Source: Vampirovibrionales bacterium (GTDB lineage: Bacteria; Cyanobacteriota; Vampirovibrionia; Vampirovibrionales; Vampirovibrionaceae). Taken from it: a stretch of DNA of 64,000 nt. Shown here piece by piece: positions 26,774 to 34,566 of the stretch (position 1 is its first letter; the number at the start of each line of letters is the position of its first letter). The translations under genes and the position numbers were made by a program. The DNA lies in contig JAJCZA010000017.1 of the NCBI GenBank assembly GCA_029262635.1, forward strand, positions 99,045 through 163,044. Direction: 5' to 3'. Below the pieces are notes generated by a model that saw only the letters and a list, made by a program, of their open reading frames with translations, was not told where the DNA came from and did not search any database.

Positions 26774-27907
26774 GTGATTAAACTCGGATTTAACAGCTAT
26801 GTCACCCAAGGACCGGGAATTTTTCTGTGTCGCTTACAACAGGAACTGGAAAAGCGAGGGCAATTTTCGGAACAGTCACCTGATATCTGGATTCAACTCC
26901 CTTTTCAGAATCTACCTGATATCATTGCCCAGCGAGTTCAGCAGGGTCAAACACAGGTGATTGTTCGAATGAACGGCTGTTATTGTCAACGGCATCATGC
27001 GCTTCGAAAGCCTTTTACCTTCTCTCTTCCCATTTTAGATATCCAGCGATCCAAACGGGTCAATGCCCGAAAAAATGCCCAACTACTCCACAACCTGCTT
27101 CATGCTGATGGCATCATTTACCAGAGTCATTTTTCCGAACGCTTGACCCATGCTTTTGTGCTGGACAAAGCAACTGAACCTCAAGCGGACGTAACCCCAC
27201 ATACCACCATTTATAACGGGGTACCGCTCGACATGTTTTCGCCGGAAGGGCCGATTAAATCTGAGCTGTCCGGTCAGCTTAATTTACTGGTGTCTCACAG
27301 CTTCCGCCCTTACCATCGACTTCACGACAGCATGCGCATTCTTTCATGTCTTAAGAACAAACGCTCAACCGCTCGGCCTCATTTACACATTCTAGGAGGA
27401 GACGACGATTCGGGTAGTTTTCAGCATGCCCGTAAAATAGCCGAACAAATGAACGTGCTGGAAGGAGAAGATTATACCTTTTGGGGCAAACGGCCCTTTG
27501 ACGAATTAAGCGAACTCTACCGTAGTTGTGATCTGATGCTAAATCTTTCCTACTGGGATGCTTGCCCCAATGTGGTTATTGAAGCCATGGCCTCTGGTCT
27601 GCCGGTTGTGGGAGTGAACCATGGGGGCGTCGCTGAGCTGGTAGATGATGCGGGGGTACTGGTTTCCGAGAATATTCCATTCACGTATATTGATCACATG
27701 AGCTACCACCATATGCCCAAAGCCCCTATTTCATCCTATGTGCAAGGAATAGAAGAAGTCCTTCTCAAGCGAGACCACTACCATAAAAAGACGCTCCAGC
27801 GGGCTCAGAGACTTTTTAGCATCCAAAAGATCGGCAACGATTATCTGGCCTTTGCCGAGTCCCTCCACAAAACCTTTCGTTTAAAACCCACGGAGAAAAC
27901 GGGTTAG
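26774..27907 (+). CDS. Glycosyltransferase family 4-like protein
   Basis: 377 residues, GT-B fold. The C-terminal donor-binding domain is clear: LNLLVSHSFRPYHRL, FWGKRPFDELSELYRSCDLMLNLSYWDACPNVVIEAMASGLPVVGVNHGGVAELV, with the EAMASGLP glutamate of GT4 enzymes. The N-terminal half is unusually short on Gly-rich loops. It starts with a GTG 4 bases after the GT39 stop, so these genes are co-transcribed. It is soluble or peripheral at the inner membrane. Confidence 0.85.
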   Translation: MIKLGFNSYVTQGPGIFLCRLQQELEKRGQFSEQSPDIWIQLPFQNLPDIIAQRVQQGQTQVIVRMNGCYCQRHHALRKPFTFSLPILDIQRSKRVNARKNAQLLHNLLHADGIIYQSHFSERLTHAFVLDKATEPQADVTPHTTIYNGVPLDMFSPEGPIKSELSGQLNLLVSHSFRPYHRLHDSMRILSCLKNKRSTARPHLHILGGDDDSGSFQHARKIAEQMNVLEGEDYTFWGKRPFDELSELYRSCDLMLNLSYWDACPNVVIEAMASGLPVVGVNHGGVAELVDDAGVLVSENIPFTYIDHMSYHHMPKAPISSYVQGIEEVLLKRDHYHKKTLQRAQRLFSIQKIGNDYLAFAESLHKTFRLKPTEKTG

Positions 27908-27908
27908 A

Positions 27909-28865
27909 TTAATGAAGGTAATGATAAAAAGCCGCTTCCGGTTGTTGGGCCGCATTTAAAGCAAGGGAAACTTCCCACGGAGTCACCTTGTTTGCAACCG
28001 GCCCACGATGTCCGGCCGTAACGGAGGGCAGAAACTCTTTTCGTTGATTGAGCCGGGGAAAATGATGGAAATTTCCGATTCGACCCCGCCATGAAAAAAT
28101 GATGTCGTTTTGAGGTGTCAGAACACGAAGCTCAGGTGTGATAGCTTGAGCTTGTTTCGGGCTTTCTCCCCATTGCAGAGGGTGGCTGGCATGGGACGCC
28201 CTATGAAGACGAACAATGGGACGCTCCTGAATCCGTTTCAGGTTATTCCAAAATAGGCTTTTCCCGCCGTAATGTTCAAAAGCAAACAGACCCATGGGTT
28301 TTAAATCAGGTTTACGCAGAAAAACCTGAACCCCTTCGCAATCGCCTTGATGAATCATGGGCTGAAATCCGTCGGTGACCTGAGCCAAGTTTTTCTGCAA
28401 CACGTTGGGTAATTGATGGCGTGACTCGTCCATATCATCCAAAGAGAGACCGCTGTAAGGAAAATAATAGAAGTAATACAAGACTTTAAATCGAGGGGTT
28501 TCCAGAATGTTTCCGTAAATAACCGGTGCCTTGGAAGATTGTTTGGCCCTAAGGCCCACTTCCTTGGGAGCAAAGGATAGAAAGTAATGGGGCGCATTAA
28601 ACTTCTCTAAATCCATTAGTGTCGGTCGCTGTACAACGGTTGATGACTGTCCGTTGGGCAGATACTGTTTCAATGTTGAAACGCGAAGCAATTCCTCCAA
28701 CCCCATTGGAGGAACGTCAGAAGGGTTCATAAGTAGAATGGGCTGATACCGCTTAAATAACTCAGCATGGTTTAATGCTCCTGTACGATTAATCGCAGAC
28801 GTTCTGAAAAAATTCGTATTCGCATCAGGCAAATAGTAAGGCGAAGTGTTAGAGAGCGGCATCAT
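27909..28865 (-). CDS. Vps62-like domain protein of unknown function
   Basis: 318 residues. The middle resembles the Vps62/DUF946 fold. An aromatic strand VLYYFYYFPYSG (about 128-139) is followed by MIHQGDCEGVQVFLRKP (about 170-186), which parallels the HEGDWEHV-type motif of that family, then FAFEHYGGKSLFW. Trp in the motif is replaced by Cys. No signal peptide is seen. The start ATG overlaps the TGA of the nucleoside hydrolase gene (ATGA, 28862-28865), so the two are translationally coupled. The stop is 1 base from the end of the convergent GT4 gene. Function unknown. Confidence 0.65.
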   Translation of the reverse strand: MMPLSNTSPYYLPDANTNFFRTSAINRTGALNHAELFKRYQPILLMNPSDVPPMGLEELLRVSTLKQYLPNGQSSTVVQRPTLMDLEKFNAPHYFLSFAPKEVGLRAKQSSKAPVIYGNILETPRFKVLYYFYYFPYSGLSLDDMDESRHQLPNVLQKNLAQVTDGFQPMIHQGDCEGVQVFLRKPDLKPMGLFAFEHYGGKSLFWNNLKRIQERPIVRLHRASHASHPLQWGESPKQAQAITPELRVLTPQNDIIFSWRGRIGNFHHFPRLNQRKEFLPSVTAGHRGPVANKVTPWEVSLALNAAQQPEAAFYHYLH

Positions 28866-29890
28866 TTTAAAGGGTCTTCCGGTTTTAAAATAGCGTCCAT
28901 GGCCTTTTTGAAATACGGGTTAAATTGTTCAGAATTCACTTTTAACACCACATTAATGGAACGGCCACTGCCGGTTGAATCAATCACGGTCCTCAGCGTA
29001 TCTCCCCACATCTCAATATGAATAGGCAATACCTTGACCTCTCCGATTTTCGGGTGAGATGCCATGACAGCACCCAAAACGTCTCCCAGATGGGTTTCTG
29101 TAGCTTGATGGGATTCCAGACGTTCGAAGACACGCTGACTGATCCACTGGGCCAAAGGGGTTTTTAAAGCTTTCCATTGTTCTGCGTCATCCAGCGTTGC
29201 GGTTACCTGAAGCGCTGGCGTCAATCCTGACATGAGGATAGGAACCCCGGAGTTAAACACCAGCTTGGCCGCGTCAGGATCGCTATTCAAGTTATACTCC
29301 GATTTGTAGTCCACAAAAATAGTACCTCTCTCCGAAACAGGCGGGAGGCTTATCGCTCCCCCAACCACCACCAGTTGACCTATTTTGGGAACGATTGAAG
29401 GATCTTTGATGATAGCTAGCGCCACATTCGTCAATGGGCCAATGGCCAACACAGTTAAACCAGGATGTTCATGAATGGATTGAATCATGAGATCAACGCC
29501 ATGTTGTTTAGAAATTAGCTTCTCAGGCTCTTGATCCAGATATTGAGCCAGTTGCCGTTTTCGGTTTCGAGGTTGCTTTTCCCGGAGCAGGGTTGTCCCA
29601 ACACCGGCAGCGACCGGAATATTAGAATAGCCCGCTAACTCCAAAAGCCTCAATGTAATTTTGGCTCGTTTTTGCACTTGGCCATTGACGGTGGAAATGC
29701 CCGCAATATGAAACTCCTGACGGCCTAGTAAGGTTAAAATGGCCAATGCGTCGTCCACATCCGAACCCATATCCGTATCAATAAAAATAACCGGTTGGGT
29801 TGTTTTGGCAATCCCCTGAAGGGGGAAAGTGAGGTGACCCATAAGGCATAGAGTTAAACAAGTTAAACAGATGAGAGGGAAACATTTCAT
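28862..29890 (-). CDS. Nucleoside hydrolase (IUNH family) with signal peptide
   Basis: Cleaves the N-glycosidic bond of nucleosides. The Ca-binding aspartate cluster is intact: FIDTDMGSDVDDALAI at residues 37-51. Other family marks are GISTVNGQ, VAAGVG, TVLAIGPLTNVALAI and NLNSDPDAAKLVFNSGVP, plus LGDVLGAVMASHP near the end. A hydrophobic N-terminal segment (about 1-25) looks like a signal peptide, which would place it in the periplasm. It lies in a five-gene minus strand operon with a methylthioribose-kinase-like gene 4 bases upstream. In that setting the substrate could be a modified 5'-deoxyadenosine (inference). Confidence 0.88.
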   Translation of the reverse strand: MKCFPLICLTCLTLCLMGHLTFPLQGIAKTTQPVIFIDTDMGSDVDDALAILTLLGRQEFHIAGISTVNGQVQKRAKITLRLLELAGYSNIPVAAGVGTTLLREKQPRNRKRQLAQYLDQEPEKLISKQHGVDLMIQSIHEHPGLTVLAIGPLTNVALAIIKDPSIVPKIGQLVVVGGAISLPPVSERGTIFVDYKSEYNLNSDPDAAKLVFNSGVPILMSGLTPALQVTATLDDAEQWKALKTPLAQWISQRVFERLESHQATETHLGDVLGAVMASHPKIGEVKVLPIHIEMWGDTLRTVIDSTGSGRSINVVLKVNSEQFNPYFKKAMDAILKPEDPLK

Positions 29891-29894
29891 CGGA

Positions 29895-31076
29895 TTAAAT
29901 AATCTCCTTGTAAGCTAAATCGTCAGGCTGATAGAGGTGAGGTGTTTGCAACAGATGATGGGATGCGAGAGTCAACAGTTTTTTTGCTTGAACCGGATTT
30001 AAATAATGGAGGTTCGCAATGCCTAAAATTCGTCGGATGACTTCGAATCCTGCCAGCTGAACTGTCTTTTCTAAAAAATCAGACCACACAACAGGCGTCT
30101 TTGTTTCATCCAGCGCCTGTTGATAGCCTTCTAAAAACAAGGCAACCGAAAGTGGCTGGGCTGAAAGAGGAGAGAGCATCCATAAATGGGCAATAACCAT
30201 ACCTGTATCAAACCAGGCAGCCCCCCGGTCACAAAGTTCCGCGTCAATGACGACGGGGTGACCCTCCTGAACAAAGAGACTATCAGCATGCAAATCACCA
30301 TGGGTAAGCACGTTAAAAGGGTCACTTTTAAAATCCTGGGTTAATTGAAGAGCCTTCAAGTAAAGTTGCTCTTTTTGAGGGGCTAAAAACAGGTTTTGAA
30401 GTTCACAACGCCATGAGTCCGAATGACTTTTTTCCCAATGCCTAAATAAATCGTCTGAGTCTGAAAAAGGCTGAGTCAGAACGTAAGGCCGGTTTTTAAG
30501 GGCAGAAGGGTTTTCCAGAGGGTTGTTCATTCTATTTGCATAGCTCCAGCCATGAATTAGACCGAGTTGATGACCCAGGTTTTTAAAAAATAAATCGGAG
30601 ACAGACGCGTTCTGAATACTTAAATCCTGAAGGGACATTGCAGGGGATAAATCACTCATGACCAATGTGCGGACAAGAGAATCTTGGGTCGTTTCTACAT
30701 GAAGAAAGGTTGGCATCCATGGGTTAAGCGATTCATTGTTTAGCTGTTGAGCCGCGTTCTGAACGGCTTGATAGTAAAGACACTCGTAAGTTAAGCGGCT
30801 TTCAGGAAACATAATATCAGGGTATTTTTCTAATCGCCCTTTAAACGGCAATGTTTTTAAAATAAACGACTGTTGGCTTATTCCTCTCTCTTTATTTAAA
30901 AAACGAATCCGTCGCACTCGGTTGATATTGCCACTGATGTCCTCGACTTGAGCCGTCGCTTTTTCAGGAATGTTCAAAATACCTTGCTCGCCGAGTTTGA
31001 TACAAAAACGAATAAACTGATCATCGGTTTGTAATTCATCTAATTCAAGCGAAGAACTCTGGTTTATAGAAAGCAT
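29895..31076 (-). CDS. 5-methylthioribose kinase-like sugar kinase (APH fold)
   Basis: 393 residues, the usual MtnK length. The catalytic loop reads THGDLHADSLFVQEG (H259, D261), with Ser where most phosphotransferases have Asn. This H-G-D-L-H-x-x-S pattern is what I recall for MtnK. It is followed by VVIDAELCDRGAAWFDTGMVIAHL, the MtnK-like metal loop. The N-terminal lobe contains SFILKTLPF and YPDIMFPESRLTYE. MtnK phosphorylates C1 of 5-methylthioribose. No mtnA or other methionine salvage gene is nearby, so a related 5-deoxyribose substrate is possible. The start overlaps the DUF2064 gene by 13 bases, with GGAGAG ahead. Confidence 0.78.
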   Translation of the reverse strand: MLSINQSSSLELDELQTDDQFIRFCIKLGEQGILNIPEKATAQVEDISGNINRVRRIRFLNKERGISQQSFILKTLPFKGRLEKYPDIMFPESRLTYECLYYQAVQNAAQQLNNESLNPWMPTFLHVETTQDSLVRTLVMSDLSPAMSLQDLSIQNASVSDLFFKNLGHQLGLIHGWSYANRMNNPLENPSALKNRPYVLTQPFSDSDDLFRHWEKSHSDSWRCELQNLFLAPQKEQLYLKALQLTQDFKSDPFNVLTHGDLHADSLFVQEGHPVVIDAELCDRGAAWFDTGMVIAHLWMLSPLSAQPLSVALFLEGYQQALDETKTPVVWSDFLEKTVQLAGFEVIRRILGIANLHYLNPVQAKKLLTLASHHLLQTPHLYQPDDLAYKEII

Positions 31077-31708
31077 GTTAACTCTCCAAAGGCATCTAAA
31101 TCGTCAATCGTATCAATATCCCGTTTAACCGACAGAGTGGATATATTTAAATTGCAGCGTTGTAATCGTTCCTCTGTTTGAGAATAAACGCTGGGGGTAC
31201 TCCAGTCCATGTCGTTAAACAAGCTGGAAAGATCAGCTTTTAATAATTGATAAACACGGCGGGTAAAGCCGATAAGATAATACCCACCATCAACCGCCGG
31301 ACCAATGACAACATCGGACGGACCAAGCTGCTGGAAGGCATTTAAAATATCCTTTTCTTGAAGGTCAAGACAATCGGAACCAATGGCAATAACAGACTGA
31401 GCCCCTCCTTCAAAAAAGTGGGTAAACGCCTGAAGCAATTTTTCCCCTAACCCGCCAGGGCTTTGAGGAATATAATGTTTATCCTTACCGAGCCAGCGTT
31501 GAAAATCCGTAAGCTTCTCGGACGGTTCGACTAACAGGAATGGACAATATCGAGTGGAATCGGTTTGAGCAACAACGTATTCAGCCATACGTTGATAGAG
31601 AGCCGCTGCTTTTTCTGAACCCACCGAGGCGGCTAAGCGGGTTTTAACCCGACCCGGCTTCGGATATTTCAGAAAAACCATAAGCACCTGTTCAGACGTT
31701 AAGGCCAT
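31064..31708 (-). CDS. DUF2064 / rSAM-selenodomain-associated transferase 1
   Basis: 215 residues with a nucleotidyltransferase-like GT-A fold related to CofC/MobA. Marks: VFLKYPKPGRVKTRLAASVG at the N-terminus, SVIAIGSDCLDL (metal-binding acidic pair) and VVIGPAVDGGYYLIG. I recall this family (TIGR04282) as a constant neighbour of radical SAM ArsS genes and named as an arsenosugar biosynthesis transferase. The ATG at 31708 has GGAGAG about 5 bases upstream and overlaps the end of the GT2 gene by 17 bases. Confidence 0.87.
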   Translation of the reverse strand: MALTSEQVLMVFLKYPKPGRVKTRLAASVGSEKAAALYQRMAEYVVAQTDSTRYCPFLLVEPSEKLTDFQRWLGKDKHYIPQSPGGLGEKLLQAFTHFFEGGAQSVIAIGSDCLDLQEKDILNAFQQLGPSDVVIGPAVDGGYYLIGFTRRVYQLLKADLSSLFNDMDWSTPSVYSQTEERLQRCNLNISTLSVKRDIDTIDDLDAFGELTCFL

Positions 31709-32387
31709 GAGGCTCTCCATCATATTGTTTTTTAAGTTGGGTACCGGGTACTCCTATGGCATAGAGCAGATGCATTTTTCCCCAAAGCCAGAACATCTGA
31801 ATCGGGGTTTTTCCCTCAAATCGACGGGTGGATGTAATCATGGCAGGCTCCTGAATACAACAGGTTTTTCCACACCGTTCCATTCGGCGGACAAAATCAT
31901 AATCCTCCATAATGGGCAAGGAACCAAAGCCCCCCAATTGCTCGTAGGCCGAGCGTCGAATAAAAATGCCGGAGTCACCATAATACAGACCCCATTGCCG
32001 AATCCAAGCATAAAAGTGATTCATAAACCGGTAAAAAAGGCGGTCCCCGGCGAACAGGAGTTTAAAATTTCCGCCGATACTCTCAGAGTCTCTCTCTAAA
32101 GTGGTTTGAATAGCAGATAAGCTTTCAGGGGAGATCTGACTATCGGCATGGAGAAAAAACAAAATATCCCCCTTGGCTGCTAGAGCACCTGTATGAAGCT
32201 GCTGCCCTCGCCCTGAATCACATGTTAGCAGGTTAATCGGATAAGTTCGGGCAATGTCCCGTGTCTCATCTTGGCTCCCTCCGTCAACCACAATAATTTC
32301 CTTGTCAACGCAACTGGCGAAAAGCGCTTTCATCAGTTCAGGCAATTTTTTTGCTTCATTGAGTGTTGGAATAATAATGGAAATCAT
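31692..32387 (-). CDS. GT2 glycosyltransferase, rSAM-selenodomain-associated transferase 2
   Basis: 232 residues, GT-A fold. IIIPTLNEAKKLPELM, the VVDGGSQDET donor-binding segment, SGRGQQLHTGALAAKGDILFFLHADS with a terminal D-x metal site, and PIMEDYDFVRRMER (ED-Y motif). GRGxQxNxGA plus FLHADT-type ends typify the TIGR04283 family, always found with TIGR04282. The ATG at 32387 or a GTG two codons earlier may be used; no good ribosome binding site is visible. It is the first gene of the minus strand operon ending at 27909. Confidence 0.87.
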   Translation of the reverse strand: MISIIIPTLNEAKKLPELMKALFASCVDKEIIVVDGGSQDETRDIARTYPINLLTCDSGRGQQLHTGALAAKGDILFFLHADSQISPESLSAIQTTLERDSESIGGNFKLLFAGDRLFYRFMNHFYAWIRQWGLYYGDSGIFIRRSAYEQLGGFGSLPIMEDYDFVRRMERCGKTCCIQEPAMITSTRRFEGKTPIQMFWLWGKMHLLYAIGVPGTQLKKQYDGEPHGLNV

Positions 32388-32516
32388 AGACACAATTTAT
32401 CGTATCCAAAACAGATACTGAATACTATTGGCGAGTCATAAAAGCTCGTGGGGTAGGTAACTTATGATAGACTCAGTCTATTAGCCAAAATACAGGTAAG
32501 AATGAGGTAATAAAAG

Positions 32517-33032
32517 ATGACCACTCAAACCGTTCCACCCGAAGCTCAACCAATGTTGGAGCAAGTTAAAAACAAGTATGGCTTTGTGCCGAATGTGCTC
32601 AAAGAGCTTAGCGTTTCTCCCGCCGCTCTTCAGGCCTACCTTCAAGGGCAGAGTGCCATGGAAAATGCATCGCTAACCAAAGCAGAACAAGGGGTCATTC
32701 AATTTATAATTTCTCTGGAAAACGAATGCCATTATTGTTCCGCCGGGCATAAAGCGATGTTAGCCATGGACGGTTTTTCCAAAGATGAGTTGGAACAGGT
32801 TAAAAAAGGGGGGGCGTTTCAGGATGAACGCTTGCAAGCTTTTGCGGAGCTCACACGTTTGATTTCAGAAAAACGGGGCTGGCTAGAGGCTGAGCAGTTA
32901 AGCGCATTCTCAGCAAAAGGAATTACTCGGCAACAATTGGTTGAAGTGATTACTCTGATCGCTTTAAAAACCATGACAAACTATGTGAATCACATCGCAA
33001 AAACGCCCATCGATGAACAATTCAATGGCTAG
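32517..33032 (+). CDS. Carboxymuconolactone decarboxylase-family, AhpD-type protein
   Basis: 171 residues, all helical. The AhpD redox motif E-x2-C-x2-C-x3-H is complete: E68, C71, C74 and H78 in LENECHYCSAGHKAML. Members act as peroxidases or disulfide reductants. GAGGT lies about 9 bases ahead of the ATG. The gene is divergent from the two transferases and overlaps the flavoenzyme gene downstream. I recall CMD proteins of this kind among the neighbours of arsenosugar loci. Confidence 0.9.
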   Translation: MTTQTVPPEAQPMLEQVKNKYGFVPNVLKELSVSPAALQAYLQGQSAMENASLTKAEQGVIQFIISLENECHYCSAGHKAMLAMDGFSKDELEQVKKGGAFQDERLQAFAELTRLISEKRGWLEAEQLSAFSAKGITRQQLVEVITLIALKTMTNYVNHIAKTPIDEQFNG

Positions 33033-34458
33033 TTCAAAATATGACCTGATTGTAATTGGTGGCGGAGCGGGTGGAATGGTTTCCGCTGGTTTTGCTGCCA
33101 CATTAGGCCTCCGTGTCGCCTTGGTTAGTGAAAGCCTACTCGGTGGAGAGTGCCTTTATACAGGCTGTGTTCCAAGCAAGGCGCTCATTCGTTCGGCAAA
33201 AACGGTTCATACCCTTCGTCAGTCAGGACAAGAGATCGTTCTGGACCATGCTTTTAAACAGGCTATGGAGCAAATAAAACAGGCGATTAAGGTCATTGAA
33301 CCTCATGATTCACCGGAACGGATGCAACAGGAGTATGGTGTTGAGACTATTATTTTTGGGAAAGCCTGTTTTGTTGACCCACAAACCATTCAGGTTAACA
33401 AAACACAATATCAGGCCCGGAAGTTTATTCTGGCAACCGGGGCCCGTGCCTTTATTCCTCCGATTACCGGGCTAGGTGAAGTCGATTATTTAACTCATGA
33501 GACGGTTTTTGAGCAAACGAGTCGTCCTGAGTCCTTGGCTGTTGTGGGGGGTGGCCCCATTGGGATAGAAATGGCGCAAGCCTTTCAGCGATTGGGAACA
33601 CAAGTTCATGTGATCCAGCGAGGTTCACGACTTCTTCCAAAAGATGAGCCGGAAGCGTCAGCCTGTATACAAGAAACCTTGGCAAAGGAAGGGGTTACTC
33701 TATGGCTACAATCAGAGATAACCCACGCCACTCAAAGTAATGCGGGAATCGAATTAGCAATCAAGTCGACACGTCAGGAACAAACAATGATGTTGACGGT
33801 GGACGCTTTATTGATTGCAACAGGAAAAAAACCGGCTGTTTCGAAGCTTAACTTGGGAGCGGCCGGGGTTCGCTATGATGAGAAGAAAGGCATTTGGACG
33901 GACGAACATTGCCGGACGTCGGTTCGACACATTTTTGCGGTGGGCGATGTGACTCAACGTTACCAGTTTACCCATTATGCTGAGCACCAAGCGAAAGTCG
34001 CTATCACCAACGCCTTTTTAAAATGGCCCATGAAGCTCGAGGAAAAAGTGGTTCCGTGGGTCACTTATACGGACCCTGAAGTTGCCCACGTGGGTATGCG
34101 GTATGAGGAAGCCCAAAAACAGATGGGCAACGTTCACCGGCTTCAGGTCGCTTTAAGTGATGTGGACCGTTTTTCCATTGAAAACGAAACCCAGGGGTTT
34201 GCTCAAGCCATCGTGGATAATAAGGGAACTATACTGGGGGCGACACTGGTTTCAGCTCATGGGGGTGAAGTGATTCATGAAATCGCTTTGGCCATGCATC
34301 AAAAAATCAATATTGAGGAACTCGGGAATTTGATTCATGCTTACCCGACCCGTAATGATGTTTGGAAGCATCTGGCCACACAATTTTCTCGAAAAAAATA
34401 TCTAACCGGCTGGAAGAAAAAGCTAATTTCCCGGTGGGCTCAGTGGTCTGTATCATGA
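33025..34458 (+). CDS. Mercuric reductase-like FAD/NAD(P) disulfide oxidoreductase
   Basis: 477 residues, class I pyridine nucleotide-disulfide oxidoreductase. FAD motif VIGGGAGGMVSA, redox pair C43/C48 in GGECLYTGCVPSKAL, NAD motif VVGGGPIGIEMAQAF, second FAD motif HIFAVGDV, and dimerisation domain with HAYPTRND. It lacks the N-terminal HMA domain and the C-terminal vicinal cysteines of true MerA. Similar enzymes accompany TVP38 proteins and ArsS loci. The ATG at 33025 overlaps the CMD stop; an ATG at 33013 is also in frame. It is probably paired with the AhpD-type protein as an electron donor (inference). Confidence 0.87.
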   Translation: MASSKYDLIVIGGGAGGMVSAGFAATLGLRVALVSESLLGGECLYTGCVPSKALIRSAKTVHTLRQSGQEIVLDHAFKQAMEQIKQAIKVIEPHDSPERMQQEYGVETIIFGKACFVDPQTIQVNKTQYQARKFILATGARAFIPPITGLGEVDYLTHETVFEQTSRPESLAVVGGGPIGIEMAQAFQRLGTQVHVIQRGSRLLPKDEPEASACIQETLAKEGVTLWLQSEITHATQSNAGIELAIKSTRQEQTMMLTVDALLIATGKKPAVSKLNLGAAGVRYDEKKGIWTDEHCRTSVRHIFAVGDVTQRYQFTHYAEHQAKVAITNAFLKWPMKLEEKVVPWVTYTDPEVAHVGMRYEEAQKQMGNVHRLQVALSDVDRFSIENETQGFAQAIVDNKGTILGATLVSAHGGEVIHEIALAMHQKINIEELGNLIHAYPTRNDVWKHLATQFSRKKYLTGWKKKLISRWAQWSVS

Positions 34459-34509
34459 ATTTCTACCCCACCAAGCTTTATTTATTAACTGTTTTTCGCG
34501 AGTGTTTTT

Positions 34510-34518
34510 TGCTATAAT
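34510..34518 (+). promoter_or_regulatory. Extended -10 promoter of the M28 peptidase gene
   Basis: TGCTATAAT is a perfect extended -10 (TGn + TATAAT), 48 bases before the chosen ATG at 34567. Confidence 0.55.
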
Positions 34519-34566
34519 TCTTTAGATCTCAATAAAGAAATGGACAAAAAGAGGAAGGCTGGGAAC

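Noticed and set aside
33025..34458. True mercuric reductase (MerA)
   Set aside because: No HMA domain, no C-terminal cysteine pair and no mer genes nearby.
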